Assembly: GCA_020831525.1 (NCBI GenBank)
Contig: JAFIGH010000059.1
Location: forward strand, 1 to 32,258
Source of the DNA: Opitutales bacterium
Lineage (GTDB): Bacteria; Verrucomicrobiota; Verrucomicrobiia; Opitutales; Oceanipulchritudinaceae
Length of the DNA: 32,258 bases
Direction: 5' to 3'
The position numbers and the translations under genes are program-made. The notes under the pieces are model-generated. The model worked only from the letters and a program-made list of their open reading frames with translations. It was not told where the DNA came from and did not search any database. Each line of letters opens with the position of its first letter. Within the stretch, counting starts at the first letter, position 1. Below, piece by piece: positions 9,641 to 15,863 of this stretch.

Positions 9641-9662
9641 TTCGGCTCGCCGGAGAGCCGAA
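9641..9662 (+). other. hairpin between GH43 and LacI genes
   Basis: TTCGGCTC-GCCGGA-GAGCCGAA is a perfect 8-bp stem with a 6-base loop, starting five bases after the GH43 stop. No T-tract follows, so it is either an attenuating/processing hairpin or an operator for the LacI gene that starts at 9684. Confidence 0.4.
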
Positions 9663-9683
9663 TCGGTGTAACGTATTCATCCA

Positions 9684-10760
9684 ATGGCAAAAACCCGCGT
9701 CTCGCTTGTCGATATCGCCCGCAAAACGGGCTACTCGGTTATGACCGTATCCTATGCCCTGCGCAACCACCCGAAGATCCGGGAAAGCACACGGGCCCTG
9801 ATCCATGCGGCGGCCGAGGAGTTGGGTTATGTGCCCGACCCGGACCTCGTCAAACTCATGAGCCGCATCCGCATGAGCCAGAAGATCGAGACGCGCTCAT
9901 TCGTCGCGGTGCTGGACCTGTTTGAGGACCGCAAGGCGTTTACAGCCGATCCCTACACAAACGCGATGATCTCCGCCTGTGAGGAGCGGCTGGGCAAACT
10001 GGGTTATCAGCTCAGCCGGTTCCGGATCTTCGAGCCGCGATTGAGTCCGCGCCGGATCTCGTCCATCCTTGTATCCCGCGGGATTGAGGGTGTCATCCTC
10101 CCGCCCTTTCCGACGGAATTGAAGAACTTTGAAATGGATTGGAACGCGGTTGCGCTCATCTGTACGGAGGAGCGCTTTCATGAGCCCGAGCTAAACAAGG
10201 TAATCCCGCACCACTACAGCAATATGATCCGGGTGCTTACACATGTATGGGAAATGGGCTATCGTCGGCCTGGTTTGGCTTCCTGCAAGAACAGTCTCGG
10301 GCGGGACAATTTCGCATGGTTTGGAGCTTATTATTCTTTTCTTGCGGACCGGATGGGCAGTTCTTGGCTGCCGCCGCTTCCGGTTGCCAATGATCCCGCG
10401 GAGATGGTGCGCTGGTACAATGAGTTCAAACCGGATGTCATCATCGTGACGGAGGACTGGCTGATCGAGGCTTTCCAGAAGGAAAGCGGACTGCGCATCC
10501 CGGAGGATGTCGGGGCGGTCTCGGCGTCGGCCGACTTCGGAAGCCTTAGTGGAATCGTGCAGGGTGCGGAAGTCATCGGTTCCGCGGCGGCTGACATCCT
10601 CACCGCCCACATCATCCGCAATGAACGCGGCGTTCCCGAAAATCCCAAAACGATGATGATCGAGGGCACATGGATCGACCGCGGGACGGCGGGCGAAGCC
10701 GCTCCTGAAGAGGGCACAACCCGCAAGCGCGCACAGAAAAAGGCCCGGCGCCCGGCCTAG
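9684..10760 (+). CDS. LacI-family transcriptional regulator
   Basis: Regulator of 358 residues. The N-terminal helix-turn-helix and hinge (about 5-56) read VSLVDIARKTGYSVMTVSYALRNHP then RALIHAAAEELGYVPD, the standard LacI pattern. The remainder is a periplasmic-binding-protein-like sensor domain (about 65-335) ending in a basic tail (TRKRAQKKARRP). It belongs to the divergent Opitutales subgroup with GIEGVILPPFP and a C-terminal AADILTAHIIRNERGVPENPKTMMIEGTW block, shared with the second LacI protein at 18522. It probably controls the upstream TonB receptor/GH43 genes or the operator-like sites at 100 and 13620. The effector is unknown. Confidence 0.93.
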   Translation: MAKTRVSLVDIARKTGYSVMTVSYALRNHPKIRESTRALIHAAAEELGYVPDPDLVKLMSRIRMSQKIETRSFVAVLDLFEDRKAFTADPYTNAMISACEERLGKLGYQLSRFRIFEPRLSPRRISSILVSRGIEGVILPPFPTELKNFEMDWNAVALICTEERFHEPELNKVIPHHYSNMIRVLTHVWEMGYRRPGLASCKNSLGRDNFAWFGAYYSFLADRMGSSWLPPLPVANDPAEMVRWYNEFKPDVIIVTEDWLIEAFQKESGLRIPEDVGAVSASADFGSLSGIVQGAEVIGSAAADILTAHIIRNERGVPENPKTMMIEGTWIDRGTAGEAAPEEGTTRKRAQKKARRPA

Positions 10761-10995
10761 CGGGCGGGTGCGAATGCGCTCGACCTTGTGGATACGCCGG
10801 TCACGGTTTCGTGGAAAGGCGGCGGAATCACTCGCGCCATTTGATGCCTCACCCTTGGCCATAAGGGCTCGGATGGCGAACGCGAGTTCGCAGCGGATGC
10901 CTACGCGTGATGCCCGATGGCGGATGCGGCTTGACGAAACCAACCAGTTGAACAGTCTAGCGGTTCTGAAAGGGCCGCCGACTGAAGGGAAGCCT

Positions 10996-11157
10996 ATCCA
11001 GATCGGCGCCGTTGCGGCCAAGACGGAGCTTTCCAAGCTGCTGCGGCAGACGCCGGCGGGCAAGCGCTTTATCAATGCCCAAGCGATCAAGGCCGACGCC
11101 ATCGCTTTGACCGACGATGTGCGTTGGCGGAACTATCCGGTCAAGGTCGACTTTTGA
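10996..11157 (+). pseudogene. remnant resembling a Phd-type antitoxin fused to the C-terminus of a PIN-domain toxin
   Basis: The open frame contains IQIGAVAAKTELSKLLRQ, which resembles the start of Phd/YefM antitoxins ('..V..AKTHLSRLL..V..GE'). It then passes directly into NAQAIKADAIALTDD and RNYPVKVDF, which resembles the end of VapC/PIN toxins ('IAQA...L.LVT.D..F..YPV'). An internal deletion joining the two genes near 11056-11070 would explain this. There is no start codon at the antitoxin-like beginning; the frame is open upstream to an ATG at 10768, but residues from there look like noise. The stop ends one base before the convergent AraC gene. Both similarities are short, so the reading is tentative. 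The 235 bases before it hold nothing I recognise. Confidence 0.45.
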
Positions 11158-12060
11158 TCAGTTGGTTTCCTTGACGCCCGCCCGCACGCTAGCGCGCGGG
11201 CCGGAGCCGTAGGCCTGGCGATAGACTTTGTAGAACTGTGCGTAGCTTCCGAATCCGGCGGCGTAGACGGCCTCCGTCACGGTCGGTCGGTCGGGTCGGG
11301 CCATGGCCTCCCAGAAGCGGCCGAGACGGAGGGCGTTGCGGTATTGGCTGAGGGGCTGTCCCATCTGGCGCGCGAAGAGCCGGCTGAGGTAGGCGGGGCT
11401 CACACCACAGGCGCGGGCGAGGGTAGGGAGATCTACCGGATCGGCCTCGGCGGCGAGGTGCGCGAGTGCCCGCCGCACGCACGGGTGCAGGGCAACCGGT
11501 CGGCTCAGTACGCGGCCGCTTTCCCGTGATCGCCAGCTCAGGAGCAGGAGGTGGTGCAGGCCGGCGTTGAGACCGTCGGGGTCGGCGTGGCGATAGACAA
11601 AATTCGATTGGTAGCCGTAGCCAGCCTCACGGTTGAGGATGTCGGGATCGAGCGAACCTTCCATGAGGGCGTCCATCGTCTTCTTCATGAGATCGTAGGA
11701 CTCCGGCTCGAGGACGGTGTTGAGCACACCGTCCGGATGGCTCTGTCGTTTTAAACCCGCGTAAGCCGAGCCCCGGCAGGATCGCCTGATGAGGGCGGGC
11801 TTGAAGACGGCCACGTAGTAGCGTGCGTCCGGCGTGCGGTCGACAAGCTGGTGTTCCTGCGCCGGAAAAAACCAGAGGAGCGTGCGTTGTCCGAAGGTGT
11901 AGCGACGGCCGTCGGCCACGTAAGTGATGGTTCCCTGCACAACAAGGTTTATCTCCAGCTCCACATGGTGGTGGGGTCGCAATACCGGAGGATTGCGCAC
12001 GGACTCGGCGAGAAAGAGAAAGCCGTCGTAGCCGGGACTCAGTTTCAGGTTTTCCAGCAT
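11158..12060 (-). CDS. AraC-family transcriptional regulator (cupin sensor plus HTH_18)
   Basis: Regulator of 300 residues. The N-terminal cupin-like sensor (about 20-110) carries HHHVELEINLVVQG and FPAQEHQLV, typical of AraC proteins that bind sugars or small metabolites. The C-terminal pair of helix-turn-helix motifs (about 195-295) is seen in LPTLARACGVSPAYLSRLFA and VTEAVYAAGFGSYAQFYKVY followed by YGSGPRA. The frame is open upstream far into the neighbouring gene on the other strand, but MLENLKLSPG at 12060 is the only start that gives a normal AraC length. It is divergent from the UroD-family gene with 165 bp between them, so it most likely controls that gene and itself. Confidence 0.9.
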   Translation of the reverse strand: MLENLKLSPGYDGFLFLAESVRNPPVLRPHHHVELEINLVVQGTITYVADGRRYTFGQRTLLWFFPAQEHQLVDRTPDARYYVAVFKPALIRRSCRGSAYAGLKRQSHPDGVLNTVLEPESYDLMKKTMDALMEGSLDPDILNREAGYGYQSNFVYRHADPDGLNAGLHHLLLLSWRSRESGRVLSRPVALHPCVRRALAHLAAEADPVDLPTLARACGVSPAYLSRLFARQMGQPLSQYRNALRLGRFWEAMARPDRPTVTEAVYAAGFGSYAQFYKVYRQAYGSGPRASVRAGVKETN

Positions 12061-12225
12061 CTGAGCAAAATATGAAAAGAAGCGGACAATCCGCAAGAAG
12101 ACAAAAGGAGGTTGAAGTGTTAAGATTTGCTTATCCAGCGTAACTTCCGAAAAAGCAAGACTGTTGCGTCTCGCTTTCCCGGGGAGTGCGTAAAGCAGAA
12201 CCCGAACGCACCAAAGGAAAACATC
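12061..12225. promoter_or_regulatory. divergent promoter region between araC-type gene and UroD-family gene
   Basis: This 165-bp region must hold both promoters. It contains a 5-3-5 inverted repeat GCGGA-CAA-TCCGC at 12082-12094, close to the AraC start. AAAGGA precedes the UroD-family ATG by six bases and is a good ribosome binding site. No clear -35/-10 pair stands out. Confidence 0.5.
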
Positions 12226-13488
12226 ATGAATAGCAAAGAACGTGTCCATGCCGCCGTCGGTCACCGCGAACCGGATCGGCTGCCGATGGATTTCGGCAGT
12301 TCCTTTATCACCGGCGTCCATTGCAGTGTGGTCGAGGGGCTTCGGCGGCATTATGGATTGGAGCCGCGGCCTGTCCGCGTCTGCGAGCCCTACCAAATGC
12401 TCGGGGAGATCGAAGATGACCTCCTCGACGCCATGGGACTGGACGTGCGGCCGATTCTTCCTCAGCGCACGATATTCGGGTTCCCGAATGAGAACTGGAA
12501 GCCGTGGAAAACCCCATGGGGCCAAGAGGTTCTGGTTTCCGAACACTTTCAAGTCACGACCGGCGCCGGCGGCGACACCTACATCTATCCCAAGGGCGAC
12601 AGGAGCGCGCCGGCCAGTGGTCACATGCCGAGGACCGGCTACTTTTTCGACACAATCGAGCGCAAGGATGCGGATTTCAACGAGGACAATCTCCGCGTGG
12701 AGGACAATCTCGAGGAGTTCGGACTCATGGAGGAGGCGGAAGCGGCTTATTGGAAAGCCGAGGCGGAGCGCTGCCGCGGTTGCGGGCATGCCATCAGCGT
12801 ACACCTCAACGGCACCTGCCTCGGCGACATTGCCCTTGTTCCCGCACCCTTCCTCAAGTACCCGAAGGGAGTACGCGGCGTGGCCGACTGGTACATGACG
12901 GTGGCGAGCGAGCCGGATTTTGTCATGGAACTCTTCGACCGTCAGACCGACATCGCGCTGCAGAACATGGCCCGCCTCCACGACATCGCGGGCGACGTGA
13001 TCGACATTGTGGTCGTCTGCGGCACCGACTTCGGCACCCAGGCATCGCTTTTCTGCGGCGTGCCGTCGGTGCGTGAAATCTGGCTGCCGCGCTACAAGAA
13101 AATCAACGACTGGATCCACGCCAACACGGACTGGCGCACATTCAAGCACTCCTGCGGGGCTGTCGAGCCCTTGATTGAGACGTTCATTGATTCGGGCTTC
13201 GATATTCTCAACCCGGTGCAGTGCTCTGCCGCCGGGATGGATCCGCGCCTCCTCAAAGAAGAGTACGGCGACCGCATCACTTTCTGGGGCGGCGGCATAA
13301 ACACTCAGGAGACCTTGCCTTTTGGCACGCCCGCGCAGGTGCGCAAGGAGGTTCTTCAGCGGTGCGAAATCTTCGCTCCGGGCGGCGGGTTTGTCTTCAA
13401 CGCCATCCACAACGTGCAGGCGCTTTCCCCGATAGAGAATGTCGTTGCCATGATAGAAGCCGTCCACGAGTTCAACGGCACGAGGTGA
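12226..13488 (+). CDS. uroporphyrinogen decarboxylase (UroD/MtaA/CmuA) superfamily protein
   Basis: TIM-barrel protein of 420 residues in the superfamily that includes haem-pathway UroD and corrinoid-dependent methyltransferases. N-terminal MNSKERVHAAVGHREPDRLPMDFG and C-terminal WGGGINTQETLPFGTPAQVRKEV and GGGFVFNAIHNVQ are typical of the non-haem subgroup abundant in Verrucomicrobiota sugar-degradation loci. FKHSCG gives His308-x-Cys310, the first two zinc ligands of MtaA-type methyltransferases; Cys333 (VQCSAAGMD) could be a third but is spaced differently from MtaA. The UroD N-terminal porphyrin-binding pattern is absent, so haem synthesis is unlikely. It is divergent from an AraC regulator, which suggests substrate induction. 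One possible role is methyl transfer or O-demethylation of a methylated sugar or aromatic group. No corrinoid protein or reductive activase is encoded here, so the function stays open. Confidence 0.85.
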   Translation: MNSKERVHAAVGHREPDRLPMDFGSSFITGVHCSVVEGLRRHYGLEPRPVRVCEPYQMLGEIEDDLLDAMGLDVRPILPQRTIFGFPNENWKPWKTPWGQEVLVSEHFQVTTGAGGDTYIYPKGDRSAPASGHMPRTGYFFDTIERKDADFNEDNLRVEDNLEEFGLMEEAEAAYWKAEAERCRGCGHAISVHLNGTCLGDIALVPAPFLKYPKGVRGVADWYMTVASEPDFVMELFDRQTDIALQNMARLHDIAGDVIDIVVVCGTDFGTQASLFCGVPSVREIWLPRYKKINDWIHANTDWRTFKHSCGAVEPLIETFIDSGFDILNPVQCSAAGMDPRLLKEEYGDRITFWGGGINTQETLPFGTPAQVRKEVLQRCEIFAPGGGFVFNAIHNVQALSPIENVVAMIEAVHEFNGTR

Positions 13489-13619
13489 TCCGGTCCGGCG
13501 GGCTTTAGTCAGTCGACGGGGGCACGGCGGTTCGGTGGTCATTGCCGGGTGTTGTCCGGGATCGATGTTCTGCGGCAAGCGGGGCCCGAATGGTTGGTTT
13601 TGCGTTATCTTTTGCGCGG

Positions 13620-13638
13620 TTAGTTTATCTTAAACTAA
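13620..13638. promoter_or_regulatory. perfect 19-bp palindromic operator-like site
   Basis: TTAGTTTA-TCT-TAAACTAA has perfect 8-bp arms around a 3-base centre. It is AT-rich in a GC-rich region and lies 135 bp upstream of the PEP-CTERM gene, just before a candidate promoter. A related copy lies at 100-118. The size and symmetry fit a dimeric LacI- or GntR-type regulator. Confidence 0.6.
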
Positions 13639-13655
13639 ATGCCCGGTGCGCCGCC

Positions 13656-13684
13656 TTGACCGGGTGGACGCGGCAGGGTGTGAT
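13656..13684 (+). promoter_or_regulatory. candidate sigma-70 type promoter for the PEP-CTERM gene
   Basis: TTGACC (13656-13661) and TGTGAT (13679-13684) are separated by 17 bases, matching the -35 and -10 boxes at 5/6 and 4/6. The palindrome at 13620-13638 lies directly upstream. A GCTCCGG/CCGGAGC hairpin (13698-13719) falls in the predicted leader. Confidence 0.35.
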
Positions 13685-13772
13685 CTTTATCGCCGTTGCT
13701 CCGGCATTTGTCCCGGAGCCGGATATCAGAATCCAATAACAATAATCAAAAGCACTGAAACTCCAGGAACCC

Positions 13773-14576
13773 ATGAGAAATATAAAATCACTCCTTGTCA
13801 CCGCCCTTGCCTTGGGCACGGCGGCCTCGCTCACCGGACAGGTCATCAACCTTCCGCTCAACCCAGGCGCATCCGGGCGCATTATGTCAAACAATGGTCC
13901 TGAACACCTTGGGGGTGGCAATATTTCCGGCGTTGAGAACCTCAACGATACGGGAGATGCCATTGTCGGTGACAACCCAGGAAACAACTTCAACTTCTCC
14001 CTCATCATCGGTTTCGACACGACGGCCGCCTTTCGGACCGCTGTCGCCGGCGGTGCCCCGGTGATTTTCAGCGGTATGAGCCTCTTCGGTGTGGACGACG
14101 GCTTTGGCGGCGTGGACGTTAAGTCGACCGGCAATGTCGATTGGGCTCCGATTTCCGCGAGCGTGAACGCCGTTGGCAGCGCAACGGACGCGCCCTACGG
14201 CGATAGCAACAACTTCCGTCGTCATGCCGCCTTCAACCTGGGCGATGGCGCGAGTGCAGCGGACAACTACGCCGTAGCCGGCCCCTTGGTCTTCGCGGGC
14301 AATCCGTATGCCGAGAGCACCTCCTTCTCCGTGGATATGACGAGTGTTTTCGCCGGCCTTCCTCTGTCGGATGACAACAGCCGGGTAATGATCGGCATCA
14401 GTGCATGGACGCCGGACCTCTCCGCTATCCTGAGCGCCAACAGTATAGGCGACCGCGTCGCCTTTGTCGGCAGCTCGATGGAACTCACAGCCATCCCCGA
14501 GCCCTCCACCTACGCCGCCATCTTCGGCCTGTTTGCGATCGCCGGTGTGATGCTTCGACGCCGCCTGCGCCGCTAA
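13773..14576 (+). CDS. PEP-CTERM sorting-domain exported protein
   Basis: Exported protein of 267 residues. A signal peptide (SLLVTALALGTAASLTGQ) is followed by a beta-rich body starting INLPLNPGASG. The C-terminus has the tripartite PEP-CTERM signal: AIPEPSTYAA, a hydrophobic stretch (IFGLFAIAGVML) and basic RRRLRR. This signal is handled by an exosortase-type membrane enzyme, placing the mature protein at the envelope or in the extracellular matrix. The body is not a family I recognise. It is probably transcribed alone, with a palindrome and promoter candidate upstream and a strong terminator 21 bases downstream. Confidence 0.9.
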   Translation: MRNIKSLLVTALALGTAASLTGQVINLPLNPGASGRIMSNNGPEHLGGGNISGVENLNDTGDAIVGDNPGNNFNFSLIIGFDTTAAFRTAVAGGAPVIFSGMSLFGVDDGFGGVDVKSTGNVDWAPISASVNAVGSATDAPYGDSNNFRRHAAFNLGDGASAADNYAVAGPLVFAGNPYAESTSFSVDMTSVFAGLPLSDDNSRVMIGISAWTPDLSAILSANSIGDRVAFVGSSMELTAIPEPSTYAAIFGLFAIAGVMLRRRLRR

Positions 14577-14597
14577 GGACGCAGTCCGCATTTTCCG

Positions 14598-14636
14598 GGG
14601 GTCGGCGTCCGCCTGTATGGATGCCGACCCCTTTTT
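14598..14636 (+). terminator. strong rho-independent terminator
   Basis: GGGGTCGGCGTCC (14598-14610) pairs with GGATGCCGACCCC (14619-14631) to give a 13-bp stem with one G-U pair and an 8-base loop. TTTTT follows at once. It ends the PEP-CTERM transcript and implies that the next gene needs its own promoter or read-through. Confidence 0.92.
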
Positions 14637-14674
14637 CCCACTCCCGCCGACAACACCCTCATACATCCCCGCCC

Positions 14675-15763
14675 ATGAAAACTCCTTCCCTTTTCATTTT
14701 TTCGGCTCTTGCCCTTTCGCCGCTGCACGGTGAATCGCTCGATCTCCCCGCGACCTTTGACACCACCATTGATTTCTGGAACGGCGTCGTGAACTCCGAC
14801 CAGTCCGCCAACAAACAGATGTGGGCGGGCAACTCGGGAAGCGCGCCCAATGCCTCCGAGGAAATCTACCGACGCTTCTTTGAGCGCTTTGGTCCGGTAG
14901 TGAAATTCGACCTCTCCGAAGTCACGCCCGAGATGGTGAACGATCCGGGCTTCTCCGCGACCCTTGATGTCATGGCCCACGGCTTCGCCGCTGACCGCAA
15001 TGTTTTCATCGGCAACGGGGCGACGACACCGCCCGAGTTTGCCCACCACGAAGGCGACGGGATCACCAATCTGGTCGTGCACGCGCTCCTCACGGAAGGC
15101 GCCAATTCCCTCAACCGCTGGCTCGCCAACTCGACATCCGGAAGCCTTCTGAACTGGGACGGTTCTGTGCCGACAAACTTCGCCCTCGCCACGGCCGATG
15201 CGGGGAACTTCCGCGCGGGCAATTACGAGGCCGCGCCGCGCGCCATGACCACCTTTGTGCACGGCTGGAACCAAGATCCGCCGCCGGAGGGTGCCACCCG
15301 GCCCAACCTCTACGGGGAACTCACCTGGGATATCACCAGCCTCGTGCGCGACTGGGTGAACGGCGACCTGCCCAACTACGGACTTCTCATTGCCACGGAC
15401 CCGGAAACGAGCTACGGCGAACAGATCAACATGCTCACGATGGAGACAGACGACCGCCCGGACTCCGGCATTTCGCAACCCGGCGATGCCACCCCCATGC
15501 TCCGTCTGCGTATCGACGAACTCATCGAGGTGGTCGCTCCCGAACGCGTCACAGCGTTGCGGCAGGATGATGGGCTCAGCCTTAGCTTTCCATCCGTTTC
15601 CGGACTTACCTACCGCTTGCAGCAGTCGGCCACGCTTGCACCCGATTCATGGAACAACACCGGCGCTTCCGTCTCCGGCACGGGTGCGTTGATCGAGATG
15701 ATGGCCACGCTTCCAGGCAATGGTGAGCGGCTCTTCTACCGGATCGCCGTGGACGCAGACTGA
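14675..15763 (+). CDS. secreted DNRLRE (CBM96-like) domain protein
   Basis: Exported protein of 362 residues. A short signal peptide (LFIFSALALSPLHG) precedes a DNRLRE-type beta-sandwich (about 20-290). The diagnostic end of that domain is seen in LTWDITSLVRDWVNGDLPNYGLLI, matching the family's 'W.VT.LV..W..G...N.G.LL' signature. The last part (about 297-362; TYRLQQSATLAPDSWNNTG ... GERLFYRIAVD) is a small beta module common at the ends of Verrucomicrobiota secreted proteins. Some DNRLRE domains (CBM96) bind acidic polysaccharides such as alginate, so glycan binding is likely. No catalytic residues are apparent. The gene lies 38 bp after the terminator and 100 bp before the second beta-helix gene. 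Confidence 0.82.
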   Translation: MKTPSLFIFSALALSPLHGESLDLPATFDTTIDFWNGVVNSDQSANKQMWAGNSGSAPNASEEIYRRFFERFGPVVKFDLSEVTPEMVNDPGFSATLDVMAHGFAADRNVFIGNGATTPPEFAHHEGDGITNLVVHALLTEGANSLNRWLANSTSGSLLNWDGSVPTNFALATADAGNFRAGNYEAAPRAMTTFVHGWNQDPPPEGATRPNLYGELTWDITSLVRDWVNGDLPNYGLLIATDPETSYGEQINMLTMETDDRPDSGISQPGDATPMLRLRIDELIEVVAPERVTALRQDDGLSLSFPSVSGLTYRLQQSATLAPDSWNNTGASVSGTGALIEMMATLPGNGERLFYRIAVDAD

Positions 15764-15863
15764 TTCACGCTTCCCCTGGTTTGGAATTCCACAAGCGGTT
15801 GGCATTAGGTCGACCGTATCGAATGAGAGCGAACGCTTCATCCTCAACTTGATTCCCTTTGCC

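Noticed and set aside
10761-10842. Continuation after the LacI stop for 26 codons (ALDLVDTPVTVSWKGGGI)
   Set aside because: It looks mildly coding but matches nothing I can name and has no start; it could be a gene remnant or chance.
12061-13578. Open - strand frame extending the AraC gene to about 806 residues
   Set aside because: The extension runs antisense through the UroD-family gene and has no AraC-like content; the real start is 12060.
15782-15791. TGGAATTCCA palindrome as an operator
   Set aside because: It is only 10 bp, without a second copy; such palindromes are expected by chance in 32 kb.
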